Shown: one piece after another, positions 28,201 through 36,232 of the stretch
How positions within the stretch are numbered: the first letter of the stretch is position 1
Layout of the letters: each line of letters opens with the position of its first letter
Origin: Bacteroidales bacterium
GTDB lineage: Bacteria; Bacteroidota; Bacteroidia; Bacteroidales; GWF2-38-335
Direction: 5' to 3'
Assembly: GCA_016936815.1 (NCBI GenBank)
Contig: JAFGXD010000027.1
Coordinates: 1-54,209 of the forward strand
DNA: 54,209 nt
Program-made: the position numbers and the translations under genes
The notes under the pieces: model-generated
Seen by the model: the letters and a program-made list of their open reading frames with translations, nothing else
Database searches by the model: none
What the model was told of the DNA's origin: nothing

Positions 28201-28515
28201 CACGGACTTATGAACAAAGAAGGCAAAGGAGAACTGTTAATAATTGTAAAACAACAAGAAGATGATATTCTTTGCATTGTGGAAGATGATGGCGTTGGTA
28301 GAGAAAAAGCTGATGCCATAAAAAAACAACGTCAACTGCAACATGTTTCTCTTGGAACAAAAATTACCGAAGATCGCTTGAGATTAATTAATATGTTATA
28401 TGGCAGCGATTTAAGAATTACTTATACAGACTTAAAAGATGGAGCAGGAATAGGTTGTGGAACTAGAGTCTCGATACTTATCCCAATTATGAATAATAAC
28501 CCCAAAAAACAATAG
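25297..28515 (+). CDS. Two-component-propeller sensor with LytS-type histidine kinase
   Basis: The protein is exported and membrane-anchored. After a signal sequence come many propeller repeats of about 45 residues with the motif 'WIGT..GLN..D' (about 40-700, probably two seven-bladed propellers), then a Y_Y_Y domain (about 745-805), a membrane helix (about 813-835), and a kinase of the LytS/YpdA type: 'NPHFIFNTLNS' with phospho-accepting His869, and an ATPase domain with 'PYVENAIKHG' and 'DDGVG'. In related proteins the propeller senses sugars or other ligands in the periplasm. Unlike hybrid versions, the receiver is on a separate gene 2 bases downstream. Translation may begin at ATG 25315, which gives a cleaner signal peptide. 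Confidence 0.93.
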   Translation: MENQGVMIKIVLCKKLITLFLLITANVLIAQPDFSNMKVQRLASENYIIEKGLSQNSVFSILQDKRGFLWFGTWDGLNKYDGYDFQVFKSNFMDAKTELSNQTILSLFEDSEGLIWIGTNKGLNVFDRNSKTFRVYKKNIGNPGSISSDTILSINEDLQGYIWIGTQTGLNRIDKKSGKVLQFFSSIKNPNESLLGNSVFCIYADKNGFFWIGTNNGLNRLSTENIKFSKYCDNYKQPNSLCGNVVRDVCCDKNGKIWAATNNGLFKLDQQKGVEKVYRFNPHDSNTIPGNNLNAIAIDQNGYIWIGTKGAGLSVFDPKNEAFTTLEGGDFENNLISADDITCIYIDKTNIVWVGTNWKGVNKINLNAFKFDHYKTSSKPNSLNSDIVWGMCEIDEKTIWIGTDKGINIFDRNTQKFSYLTKIPGTKNSLSSNQIRSFLKDSKGNIWIGTFGGGLNKYNPKDKTFLHFGTWETADYKIKNDVIWTIFECSDGYIWVGSEGGFCKINPETYEIINFTNNPSNPESLSHNSVFHFLEDHGSLWISTYNGINILDKKTGEIERMQTIKNGQQTVSIEGVFYIHKDKNEIFWISTIGGGLMKYDLKTGIYKIYNESNGLPNNVIYCTLEDLDGNIWMTTNYGVSKFDKNQESFLNFSAEDGIQSNEFNLGSHLITHDGLFLVGGMGGFNIFHPGAVKKNTLIPPVVITSIKILNEEITREYHHGDVLELDYNQNFISFEFSALDFTNPTKNKYAYKLTGIDKEWKYSDATRRFADYKQLDPGKYTFTIKASNNDGVWNDEGISITIIIKQPWWQTWAFRIPFFGGLFLIISLILLSRFRGLKRKHSIEKKILDVEKQLFDHERKALRLQMNPHFIFNTLNSIQYFILQNDKLSSNRYLTMFSKLMRLTLDNSQHNTIVLNDELESLKLYVELESLRFEEKFDYKFEVDENLALADIQIPSMIIQPYVENAIKHGLMNKEGKGELLIIVKQQEDDILCIVEDDGVGREKADAIKKQRQLQHVSLGTKITEDRLRLINMLYGSDLRITYTDLKDGAGIGCGTRVSILIPIMNNNPKKQ

Positions 28516-28517
28516 CC

Positions 28518-29273
28518 ATGATAAAAGCAGTAATAATAGACGACGAACAAAAAGCCATTAAATCTATTGAGCTGATTGTTAAAGAATATTGTCCTAATGT
28601 TAGTATTCTGGGTAATGCATCCTCGGCAAATGAAGGAATTCAACTAATAGCTGAAACAAATCCCGATTTAGTTTTTCTTGATGTTGAAATGCCCCAGGGT
28701 AACGGCTTCGAAATGCTGAACAGAATTCCTGAAAGAAATTTCGATGTAATTTTTATTACAGCTTATAATCATTATGCCATGAAAGCCATTAAGTTTTCGG
28801 CAGTTGACTATATTCTTAAGCCAATTGATATTTACGAGTTTATTTCTGCCGTAAACAAAATTGAGGAAAAAAGAAACCAGGGACATTCTACTACCGATTT
28901 TGAAGTGCTTTTAAATAATATTAAAGCCGACAAACCAACAAGATTGGCAGTTCCAATTACTGAAGGAATTGAATTTGTCGACCCCAAAAATATTATTTAC
29001 ATTAATGCCGACAGAAGCTATTCCGAAATTTTCCTCACCAATGCTAAAAAAATGGTTGTTTCAAAAAGTTTGATGGATTTTCAGGAATTGCTTTCTGATC
29101 ACAGTTTCTTCAGAATTCATAAATCTCACCTTATTAATCTAGATCATGTTAAGAAATTTATTAGAACAGATGGAGGATATGTAGAAATGACAAATGGAGA
29201 AAGAGTAATGATTTCCAGACGAAAAAAAGACGAGTTTATTGAGGTGATGAACAATTACATAAATAAAAAGTAG
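28518..29273 (+). CDS. LytTR-family response regulator
   Basis: The receiver domain (1-118) has the acidic pair Asp8-Asp9, the phosphorylation site Asp55 in 'VFLDVEMP', Thr81 and Lys101 in 'ILKPID'. The C-terminal LytTR DNA-binding domain (about 145-248) shows 'FFRIHKSHLINLDHV', the usual signature. It begins 2 bases after the sensor kinase stop, so the two form a cognate pair. LytTR regulators bind direct repeats near promoters of envelope or uptake genes. The target genes cannot be told from the window. Confidence 0.95.
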   Translation: MIKAVIIDDEQKAIKSIELIVKEYCPNVSILGNASSANEGIQLIAETNPDLVFLDVEMPQGNGFEMLNRIPERNFDVIFITAYNHYAMKAIKFSAVDYILKPIDIYEFISAVNKIEEKRNQGHSTTDFEVLLNNIKADKPTRLAVPITEGIEFVDPKNIIYINADRSYSEIFLTNAKKMVVSKSLMDFQELLSDHSFFRIHKSHLINLDHVKKFIRTDGGYVEMTNGERVMISRRKKDEFIEVMNNYINKK

Positions 29274-29452
29274 TTTTTTTTGATTTTTTGTTGCGAACTG
29301 AATAATTATTAACTATTATTGCATAAAATTTCTCATCCGTACTTTTCTGGATGGATAATTCACGAATCTTACAAATTATTTTCTCAGATTATTTTATGTA
29401 ATCGAAATTCAAAAAAAATTAAAAACTTCAATATTTATTTATTAATCTATTT

Positions 29453-31354
29453 ATGTACGATATCCTTGAACTAAATGAAAAACTCTTGGCCGATTTAAGG
29501 GTAATAGCCAAAGAATTAAAACTCAAAAAAGTAGAGTCTTTTAAAAAACAAGATTTGGTTTACAAAATTCTCGATCAACAAGCTATTAACGCCGCTGCCA
29601 AAAGTCCTGATAAAGATAGAACTGCTAATACAAATAATAATCCAAAAAGCAGGAGACCTAGAATAAAAGGTAGAGACAATCAGGAGGTTAGAGTTGAAAA
29701 GGTTGTAATTGAAAAAAAACAACCCGTCGATGAAAACGATGCTGCAAAAACTGCCGCAACCAACGAACCCAGATTACCTTTTCCAACAACAGAAAATAGT
29801 GATATTAGTAGCCGATTACCTCTTGAACAGGCTAGAAACTATGGCAGAGGTAATGGACAAAGGTTGGATCCCAGAAATCCGGGAAGACCGGCCAAAAATC
29901 CTTTTAGTACATCAATACCGGCCAATGAGCCTGAGAAAAAACCGGTTTTTGAAACTAAAACTAAACCTGAAGTAGCTAAAGAGACTGTTTCAGAAATAAA
30001 ACCTACAGAACCAAAGGTAGTTGAGCAAAGTCCAGTTGAGCAAAATATTGTTGAGACAAAACAAAATCCTGCTTCAAATCAAAATACAGGAAGAAGCTCT
30101 TATCAGGGAAACCAGGAAAAAGGTAATAACCCTTATCAAGGTAATGGCAGTAATAATAATCAACAAAGTAACCAAAACTATCAAAATTCAGATAGAAATC
30201 AGGAAAAGAAAAATTTTAACAAATTCGACTTCGATGGTATTGTTTCTGCTTTAGGTGTTTTGGAAATTATGCCCGATGGTTACGGATTCCTAAGATCTGC
30301 CGATTACAACTACTTGAGTTCACCCGACGATGTTTATGTTTCACAATCGCAAATAAAACTTTTCGGACTTAAAACAGGAGACTCTGTTAAAGGAACTATT
30401 CGTCCTCCAAAAGAAGGTGAAAAATATTTTCCTCTTATTAAAATTGAAGAAATTAACGGTTGTACACCCGATATGGTTAGAGATCGTATTCCTTTCGACC
30501 ACTTAACCCCGTTGTTTCCAAACGAAAAATTTAATCTAACCGGTGGTGGCAGCAGAGGAAGCCTTTCGCCAAGAGTTATAGACCTTTTCGCCCCAATTGG
30601 AAAAGGACAGCGTGGTCTTATTGTCGCTCAACCAAAAACAGGTAAAACAATTTTGCTGCAGGAAATTGCAAATGCTATTGCAAATAATCATCCCGAAGTA
30701 TATTTAATTATTCTCTTGGTTGACGAACGTCCTGAAGAAGTTACCGAAATGGCCAGAAACGTTAGGGCTGAAGTTATTGCCTCTACCTTCGACGAGCCTG
30801 CAGACCGACACGTACGAGTTGCTAATATTGTTCTTGAAAAAGCAAAAAGAATGGTTGAATCCGGACACGATGTTGTTGTGCTGCTAGATTCAATTACCAG
30901 ATTAGCAAGAGCTTACAATACGGTTTCTCCGGCTTCCGGAAAAGTACTTTCCGGTGGTGTTGATGCCAACGCTCTTCACAAACCTAAAAGATTCTTTGGC
31001 GCTGCAAGAAATATTGAAAATGGAGGCTCTCTTTCAATTATTGCTACCGCTCTAACAGAAACCGGTTCAAAAATGGATGATGTTATTTTCGAAGAATTTA
31101 AAGGAACAGGTAATATGGAATTGCAACTCGATCGTAAATTATCTAACAAACGTATTTATCCTGCTGTTGATATTAACGCTTCAAGCACAAGACGAGAAGA
31201 CTTATTGCTAGATAAAGAATTCATTAACAGAATTTGGATTCTTAGAAATTATTTAGGCGATATGAATTCTCTGGAAGCAATGGAATTCCTGCGCGACAGG
31301 TTGCTTAAAACCTCAACCAACGAAGAATTTCTTATTTCAATGAATAGTCAATAA
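29453..31354 (+). CDS. rho: Transcription termination factor Rho with long disordered insert
   Basis: Rho is a hexameric RNA helicase that ends transcription. Residues 1-45 are the Rho N-terminal helical domain. Residues about 50-255 are a disordered insert, first rich in Pro, Lys and Glu and then (about 205-250) almost only Asn, Gln, Ser, Gly and Tyr. An RNA-binding OB fold follows ('[14 protein letters not shown]', about 268-281), then the ATPase core with Walker A 'PKTGKT' at 394-399 and '[13 protein letters not shown]'. At 633 residues it is much longer than E. coli Rho (419). The 179-base leader (29274-29452) is AT-rich with no clear promoter box; it contains a weak CATCC/GGATG dyad. Confidence 0.96.
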   Translation: MYDILELNEKLLADLRVIAKELKLKKVESFKKQDLVYKILDQQAINAAAKSPDKDRTANTNNNPKSRRPRIKGRDNQEVRVEKVVIEKKQPVDENDAAKTAATNEPRLPFPTTENSDISSRLPLEQARNYGRGNGQRLDPRNPGRPAKNPFSTSIPANEPEKKPVFETKTKPEVAKETVSEIKPTEPKVVEQSPVEQNIVETKQNPASNQNTGRSSYQGNQEKGNNPYQGNGSNNNQQSNQNYQNSDRNQEKKNFNKFDFDGIVSALGVLEIMPDGYGFLRSADYNYLSSPDDVYVSQSQIKLFGLKTGDSVKGTIRPPKEGEKYFPLIKIEEINGCTPDMVRDRIPFDHLTPLFPNEKFNLTGGGSRGSLSPRVIDLFAPIGKGQRGLIVAQPKTGKTILLQEIANAIANNHPEVYLIILLVDERPEEVTEMARNVRAEVIASTFDEPADRHVRVANIVLEKAKRMVESGHDVVVLLDSITRLARAYNTVSPASGKVLSGGVDANALHKPKRFFGAARNIENGGSLSIIATALTETGSKMDDVIFEEFKGTGNMELQLDRKLSNKRIYPAVDINASSTRREDLLLDKEFINRIWILRNYLGDMNSLEAMEFLRDRLLKTSTNEEFLISMNSQ

Positions 31355-31378
31355 CCCAAAAACTCTTCTATATTCTTT

Positions 31379-31431
31379 AACTGCCTGAATAATCGTATTG
31401 TAAAAAATGCGGTTTTTCAGGCAGTTTTTTT
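31379..31431 (+). terminator. Terminator of rho
   Basis: Arms AACTGCCTGA (31379-31388) and TCAGGCAGTT (31417-31426) pair over 10 bp around a 28-base loop, followed by seven T to 31431. The T run overlaps the stop codon of the convergent radical SAM gene. Confidence 0.8.
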
Positions 31432-32497
31432 ATTCCGGAATTACATAACAAAATCCGGGGCTTTTTCTTTCAAGATTCCATAAATGAATTGAACCTCCAT
31501 TACAAGATTTAACATGTTTACAACCGGCACAATCGGTGTTTTTTAGCCACTCTCTTTTCCTGAATTTTTCAAACCCGTTCTGCCATAAGTTTGCCAAATT
31601 GTCTTCCAAAATATTTCCTTCATAAAAACTTGGATGATTGTTTGTGCAGCCGGTAATTGTGCCATCTGCTAAAATTGACGCAATATTAATTCCTGCCCTG
31701 CAAAAAAATGGCAAGTCCCTAACTTTCTTATCAGTATTATATGGTAACCATCCCTCGCAACTTAAATTTATATTTAATCCTTTCTCCTTAAACCTTGGCT
31801 TGTTTACTTTTATCCAGTTTACCATTTGCGAGGTTTGCTCGAAACTCAGTAACAGTTTGTTGTTGTTTTCTGCCCTTCCCGAAGGAAAAATTCTGAAAAG
31901 CCGCCACGACTCCATTTTCTTTTCAACCAACAAATTACCTATTTCATTAAGTTGGTTTAAATTATCAGGATAAACGCAAGTAACAGCATCTTTAAATTTT
32001 ATTGATGAATTTCCAAGCGCATCTAAAGCAACAAGTAATTTATTATAAGCAATTGGGGAATTTCTAAGTTTATTATGACTATATTCCAAACCATCGACGC
32101 TAATTGTTAAAGCAGAAATACCGGCCAGTTCGAGATTAGTCATTCTTTCAGAATTAAGCAAAATTCCGTTTGTAACCATAGCCCAATTCATTCCCTTGGA
32201 TTTAATATGATTGCCTATTTTAAACAAATCCTTATGCAAAAGAGGCTCTCCGCCTGTAATAACAAAAGTTATTTTCTCTGAAATATTTTCGTAAACAAAG
32301 TCAATAATTTTTAACCAACTGTCTGTTGTTAACTCAGATAATCCTGTTTCACTTTTACAGTCGGAACCGCAATGCAAACAATTTAAATTGCATCTACGTG
32401 TTATTTCTAAAAATAAATAGTTTAGGGGATGATTTTCGGCCTCTTTCTTTTTGTGCCAATTATGTAATATGGTTTTAATACTATCTGAAATGCCCAC
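31430..32497 (-). CDS. Radical SAM/SPASM enzyme of the rSAM/lipoprotein system
   Basis: The [4Fe-4S] cluster motif CxxxCxxC is at Cys36, Cys40 and Cys43, followed by 'TGGEPLLH'. The C-terminus has a SPASM domain: Cys266-x12-Gly-x4-Cys284, then a Cys-x2-Cys-x5-Cys group ('CAGCKHVKSC') and a last Cys in 'GFCYV'. The fourth position of the usual CxxCx5Cx3C is Ser. SPASM enzymes modify peptides or proteins through auxiliary clusters. The start is GTG, two bases after the stop of a small lipoprotein gene, matching the family known as the rSAM/lipoprotein system of Bacteroidota. The reaction and substrate are not known; the lipoprotein itself is the obvious candidate. Confidence 0.88.
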   Translation of the reverse strand: MGISDSIKTILHNWHKKKEAENHPLNYLFLEITRRCNLNCLHCGSDCKSETGLSELTTDSWLKIIDFVYENISEKITFVITGGEPLLHKDLFKIGNHIKSKGMNWAMVTNGILLNSERMTNLELAGISALTISVDGLEYSHNKLRNSPIAYNKLLVALDALGNSSIKFKDAVTCVYPDNLNQLNEIGNLLVEKKMESWRLFRIFPSGRAENNNKLLLSFEQTSQMVNWIKVNKPRFKEKGLNINLSCEGWLPYNTDKKVRDLPFFCRAGINIASILADGTITGCTNNHPSFYEGNILEDNLANLWQNGFEKFRKREWLKNTDCAGCKHVKSCNGGSIHLWNLERKSPGFCYVIPE

Positions 32498-32499
32498 AG

Positions 32500-32865
32500 C
32501 TAATCCATTTCTTCCATAATAATATCTCCATTCAAAGTATCAATATCTACCTCTTTTGTCTTGAAATACCCTAAATTAGCCGTGCTATCGTTGTCAGAAA
32601 TTTTCAATTTGTATTTGTTTGATTGACTATCCTCAACAATTTGAATTTCGAAGCCTCCTTCATCATCAGTAATAACGGTCTGTTGAGGATTATTGTTTTC
32701 GAAAGGCTCCACTTTTAAACCCGGAATTGGCTCACCATCGGGGTTTGTTGTCTTCATGTATTTGTAATATGTGTAATTAGCCGGAGCGCCATAACAGGCA
32801 GCTAGAATCATTGAGAATGAGCCTGTTAATATCCATGCAATGGATTTTCTAAAAAATCTGTACAT
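32500..32865 (-). CDS. Small lipoprotein paired with the radical SAM enzyme
   Basis: The 121-residue product has an N-terminal 'MYRFFRK', a hydrophobic helix and the lipobox 'ILAAC' with Cys24, then 'YGAPANYTYYKYM'. Residues about 45-115 form a beta-sandwich like the regulatory domain of carboxypeptidases ('GEPIPGLKV', 'TDDEGGFEIQ'). The open frame extends 23 codons further upstream, but those residues are not signal-like, so ATG 32865 is chosen. Arrangement and sequence match the putative lipoprotein of the rSAM/lipoprotein system. It should sit on the outer face of a membrane. Asn, Asp and Tyr are frequent, but no modification site can be named. Confidence 0.8.
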   Translation of the reverse strand: MYRFFRKSIAWILTGSFSMILAACYGAPANYTYYKYMKTTNPDGEPIPGLKVEPFENNNPQQTVITDDEGGFEIQIVEDSQSNKYKLKISDNDSTANLGYFKTKEVDIDTLNGDIIMEEMD

Positions 32866-32891
32866 AATCAAAAATTTTGAAACTAAAATAC

Positions 32892-32904
32892 AACAAATTT
32901 TGTT
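32892..32904. promoter_or_regulatory. 13-base palindrome upstream of the rSAM/lipoprotein pair
   Basis: AACAAA-T-TTTGTT is a perfect dyad 27 bases before the lipoprotein ATG, where a promoter or operator would lie. No full -7 box was found on the minus strand here. Such an AT-rich palindrome can be chance. Confidence 0.25.
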
Positions 32905-32967
32905 AGAATGAAAAAATGTGAAGTGTTTTAACAAATAATAATATTTGAACCTTTACAAGCATTTATA

Positions 32968-32997
32968 TTGGTCTTTTAATAAAACAAACTATTTTTG
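32968..32997 (+). promoter_or_regulatory. Bacteroidota-type promoter for the 33040 lipoprotein gene
   Basis: TTG at 32968-32970, exactly 19 bases, then TATTTTTG at 32990-32997 match both promoter boxes with ideal spacing. The leader would be about 36 bases. Confidence 0.6.
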
Positions 32998-33039
32998 TAT
33001 TAAAATTGAAATTTTAATTACAGATAAATAAAATTCTTT

Positions 33040-33543
33040 ATGAAGCAGTATCTTTCGACAGTTTTTCTAGTGTGTTTTTTACTATTTTCTTCCTGTAGCA
33101 GAAAAGAAAGTGAAGAAAAGTTAAGAATGATAAATATCGACGGACTAGAAATAATAAAACCTGATATAGAATCGGTTGTCTATTTGTTTGAATTACCTGT
33201 AAAAGAATGGAAAAAACTTATTGAAAGTAAAGGGTTTGAAGCGGGCGGAGAAGAAATGATGTTAATTTACACAAAAACCAACAGAGAAAAGAAAATGCTA
33301 GTTCAAGGCTTAAATAAATCTGCCGAAGAATTTGGGATTACATGGACAAATTTCGACTCCGGCAGCCTTATTATGGGTGAAATTGAAGTTGAATTAAAAG
33401 AATACTTTGTTGAAAAAGACGACATGGTTAATTATTACAAATACTCTAAAGACGGAAACGATTACATTTTTACCTTAAGCCGAGACAAAAACATGGGCAT
33501 TGAAGTTTTGTCTGTTCAGAAATTAGTTAAAAATGAAATTTAG
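33040..33543 (+). CDS. Lipoprotein of unknown function
   Basis: A signal peptide ends in the lipobox 'LFSSC' with lipidated Cys19. The remaining 148 residues look like a mixed alpha/beta domain, with lysine- and glutamate-rich surface segments and no cysteine or known motif. It has a good promoter of its own and is divergent from the rSAM/lipoprotein pair (174 bases between the starts). The TPR-phosphatase gene follows in the same direction but with its own -7 box. Function unknown. Confidence 0.75.
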   Translation: MKQYLSTVFLVCFLLFSSCSRKESEEKLRMINIDGLEIIKPDIESVVYLFELPVKEWKKLIESKGFEAGGEEMMLIYTKTNREKKMLVQGLNKSAEEFGITWTNFDSGSLIMGEIEVELKEYFVEKDDMVNYYKYSKDGNDYIFTLSRDKNMGIEVLSVQKLVKNEI

Positions 33544-33586
33544 ACTAGATATTTAGCCAAAATATTTAAGTTTTACCAATAATAAT

Positions 33587-33594
33587 TATATTTG
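33587..33594 (+). promoter_or_regulatory. -7 element (TATATTTG), decides the start of the TPR-phosphatase gene
   Basis: A full TAnnTTTG match overlaps the TTG at 33592 that opens the longest frame. Transcription would begin near 33600, so the ATG at 33613 is the start. No good -33 box is seen. Confidence 0.42.
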
Positions 33595-33612
33595 TTTTTC
33601 AAACGAAAATTA

Positions 33613-35925
33613 ATGCGTAGATTGTTTTTATACAGATTATTAATTATTGCTTGTTTTGTGCTTTATCAAAGCAATATTTCGGCTCAATCTATAATTGACT
33701 CGCTTAGCATTAAGTTGTCAAAAACCAAAGGAGAAGAAAAAATTCAAACATTAAACGCTTTAGCAAAAGAGACTTATAAGACCAATATTGATGAGAGTCT
33801 TAGTTTTGCAAAACAAGCCTTGGAACTTTCAAAAAAATCCAGATTTAAAAAAGGCGAAGGAGACGCTCTTCACCACATTGGAAACTATTATAAAAGAATG
33901 GGGCTAAACGATTCAGCAATTATTTTTTACAAAAATTCTTTGGAAATTAGGGAACAAATTGGTGATACTGTTGAGGTTGGCAGATCTCATAACAATTTGG
34001 GCTCCATCTATTTTGCATTAAGCGATTATCAGAATGCATTGGTACATTACGAAAAAGCCTATAAAAATAAAGTTCTTTTGGGTGATAAGAAAGGACAAGG
34101 GATTTCACTAAATAGCATAGGAAACGTTTATTTTAGATGGGGAAAGTTTGAACAAGCTATTGAAATTCAGCAGAAAGCACTAAAATTATTTGAAGAAATA
34201 AATTTTAAACCCGGTATTGCAGGATGCCTCTTAACCTTGGGAGCCATTACCGAAAATATTAGTGAGAATTTAACTGAAAACCTTGCTGAAGCTAATAATA
34301 TTGAAAATTTTAGAACCGCTTTAGATTATTATGAACAAGCTTTAAAAATTCAGAAGGAAATTAACGATTTACAAAATATGGCCTCCACTTATGGTAATAT
34401 GGGCAATATTTACAGTAGGGTAAAAGAGTATAAGAAGGCCATTGAATATTACAACGAAGAAAAATCTTTAAGAGAAAAAATAAATGATTTGCAGGGATTG
34501 GCAGGATGCTTAAACAATATAGGAACTACTTACGGCTACATTCAAGACCATAAAAAAGCTTCCGAGTATTTTGTAAAAGCAATGGAAATTAACGAAAAAC
34601 TTGACGATAAATACGGTTTGGCTCATATTTTGGCTGCACTTGCAACCTCTAAAATGGAGCTTAAAGAATATACAGAAGCCATTTCGTTGCTAAAAAGAAG
34701 TTTAGTTATTTCTCGTGAAATAAATATTGTAAATCTCATTAAAATTAATTTAAGGAAAATTTCCGAAACCTACGAAAAAAGTGGAATGTTCGATAAAGCT
34801 CTTAAAACCTATATTGAATACACAATGGTAAAAGACTCTTTGCTAAATGAGGAAACTCACAAGCAAATTGCCGATATGCAAACAAAATATGAAACCGACA
34901 AAAAAGAACTGGAATTAAAAAACAGAGAAAGCATAATTGAAAAGCAACAAGAAATTAATAAGCAACAAGAAAGACAACTTATTTTTGCAATAATTGGTTC
35001 TATTGTTGTTCTTATTGTACTTGTTCTAATGATAATTCAGTATATTCAGAAAAGAAGAGCAAATATAGAACTTGCAGCTAAAAACGACCTTATTACCCAC
35101 CAAAAACAGGAAATAATGGATAGTATTTTGTATGCAAGAAGAATACAAACTGCTATTTTGCCCCCGGGAGATTATGTGCAAAAGATATTGCCGGAACGAT
35201 TAATATTTTTTAAACCAAGAGATATTGTTTCGGGCGACTTTTACTGGATTAAACACATAGAGCATGCTGATGTAATTATTGCAACTGCTGCCGATTGCAC
35301 TGGCCACGGCGTTCCCGGAGCTTTTATGAGTATGTTGGGAGTGGCTTTTTTGAATGAAATTGTTAGCAGACCAAATATTAGTCATCCCGACGAGGTTCTA
35401 AATCACCTCAGAGATAATGTAATTACTTCTCTGCACCAAACAGGAAGATTTGGAGAAGCTCAGGATGGAATGGATATTGCGCTTATTGCCTATTATCCGC
35501 AAGAATTAAGGGTTGAATTTGCCGGTGCCAATAACCCTCTGTATATTATTAGACAAACTAATAATTTAGAATGTAATGGTGCATTAATTGAACCTGCATT
35601 ACTTCACAACGAGCTTTATCTATTTGAAATAAAAGGAGATAAAATGCCTATTGGTATTCACACACGAGTCGAGGAACCTTTTACTAACAAAAACATTAAA
35701 CTTGAAAAAGGAGATTTAATGTACATATTTTCAGATGGTTATGCGGATCAATTTGGCGGCCCCGATGCTAAGAAATTCAAATATAAGCCTTTTAAACAAT
35801 TGCTTATGGAAAATTGCCACAAACCAATGGATGAACAAAGAGATATATTAGACGACTTCATTATTAAGTGGCAAGGAGAATTAAGTCAGGTAGACGACAT
35901 TATTATTTTAGGAATTAGAGTATAA
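33613..35925 (+). CDS. TPR-containing SpoIIE/PP2C-family serine phosphatase
   Basis: The 770-residue protein has a signal sequence (about 1-26), about eight tetratricopeptide repeats (about 60-400) in the periplasm, a coiled coil, one membrane helix (about 456-478), a second short coiled coil, and a cytosolic SpoIIE phosphatase domain (about 510-770). Metal-binding residues are visible: Asp542 in 'SGDFYW', Asp561 in 'DCTGHGVPGAFMS', 'SDGYADQFGG' and the final 'VDDIIILGI'. Such proteins may dephosphorylate an anti-sigma antagonist or another signalling partner, but no partner gene is nearby. xseB follows after one base. Confidence 0.9.
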   Translation: MRRLFLYRLLIIACFVLYQSNISAQSIIDSLSIKLSKTKGEEKIQTLNALAKETYKTNIDESLSFAKQALELSKKSRFKKGEGDALHHIGNYYKRMGLNDSAIIFYKNSLEIREQIGDTVEVGRSHNNLGSIYFALSDYQNALVHYEKAYKNKVLLGDKKGQGISLNSIGNVYFRWGKFEQAIEIQQKALKLFEEINFKPGIAGCLLTLGAITENISENLTENLAEANNIENFRTALDYYEQALKIQKEINDLQNMASTYGNMGNIYSRVKEYKKAIEYYNEEKSLREKINDLQGLAGCLNNIGTTYGYIQDHKKASEYFVKAMEINEKLDDKYGLAHILAALATSKMELKEYTEAISLLKRSLVISREINIVNLIKINLRKISETYEKSGMFDKALKTYIEYTMVKDSLLNEETHKQIADMQTKYETDKKELELKNRESIIEKQQEINKQQERQLIFAIIGSIVVLIVLVLMIIQYIQKRRANIELAAKNDLITHQKQEIMDSILYARRIQTAILPPGDYVQKILPERLIFFKPRDIVSGDFYWIKHIEHADVIIATAADCTGHGVPGAFMSMLGVAFLNEIVSRPNISHPDEVLNHLRDNVITSLHQTGRFGEAQDGMDIALIAYYPQELRVEFAGANNPLYIIRQTNNLECNGALIEPALLHNELYLFEIKGDKMPIGIHTRVEEPFTNKNIKLEKGDLMYIFSDGYADQFGGPDAKKFKYKPFKQLLMENCHKPMDEQRDILDDFIIKWQGELSQVDDIIILGIRV

Positions 35926-35926
35926 A

Positions 35927-36127
35927 ATGGCAAAGAAAACAATTACCTACAAAGAAGCTTATGAGGAAATGGAACAACTCATAAGAAATATTGAAAGCAA
36001 CGAATACGATGTTGATGAGTTAACAGAAATTGTAAAAAAAGTTAACAGTCTTATTCTTGTCTGCAAAGACAAACTCAGAAAAACCGAGGAGGAAATAGAA
36101 AAAATTATTTCCGAAATTGAGGATTAA
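35927..36127 (+). CDS. xseB: Exodeoxyribonuclease VII small subunit
   Basis: XseB is the small helical subunit that assembles with XseA to degrade single-stranded DNA. The 66-residue product has the expected pattern 'TYKEAYEEMEQLIRNIE' followed by 'VDELTEIVKKVNSLILVCKDKLRKTEEEI'. XseA is usually next to it but is not in the window; instead it follows the phosphatase gene by one base. Family assignment is good despite the small size. Confidence 0.85.
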   Translation: MAKKTITYKEAYEEMEQLIRNIESNEYDVDELTEIVKKVNSLILVCKDKLRKTEEEIEKIISEIED

Positions 36128-36173
36128 TAATAAGCTGGATTCTTCAATAATTTTGAGTTCTACAACACAATCC

Positions 36174-36223
36174 TTTACCCTTACTTAACACAAACTTAAC
36201 ATTGGGTAAACTTTCCGCTAACA
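36174..36223 (+). promoter_or_regulatory. Pho-box-like array of 11-bp direct repeats
   Basis: Two perfect TTAACA hexamers start at 36185 and 36196, exactly 11 bases apart. In the same register lie TTTACC (36174), TAAACT (36207) and CTAACA (36218), matching TTAACA at 4, 4 and 5 of 6 positions. TTAACA repeats with an 11-base period are the binding pattern of PhoP/PhoB-type regulators as known from Bacillus. The array lies just before a phosphate transporter gene, with a possible -7 box 10 bases after it. Confidence 0.58.
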
Positions 36224-36232
36224 TGATAAAGG

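Noticed and set aside
29334-29353. CATCC/GGATG dyad in the rho leader as a riboswitch or attenuator
   Set aside because: Five pairs with a 10-base loop and no second structure or T run; too weak to call.
29709-30254. Additional open frames inside rho (29709-29975 and 30021-30254)
   Set aside because: They are alternate-frame shadows of the low-complexity insert, have biased Lys/Ile/Leu composition and no family resemblance.
29524-31354. Rho insert as a sign of assembly error or gene fusion
   Set aside because: The frame is continuous, and long disordered inserts at this place are known in Bacteroidota Rho.
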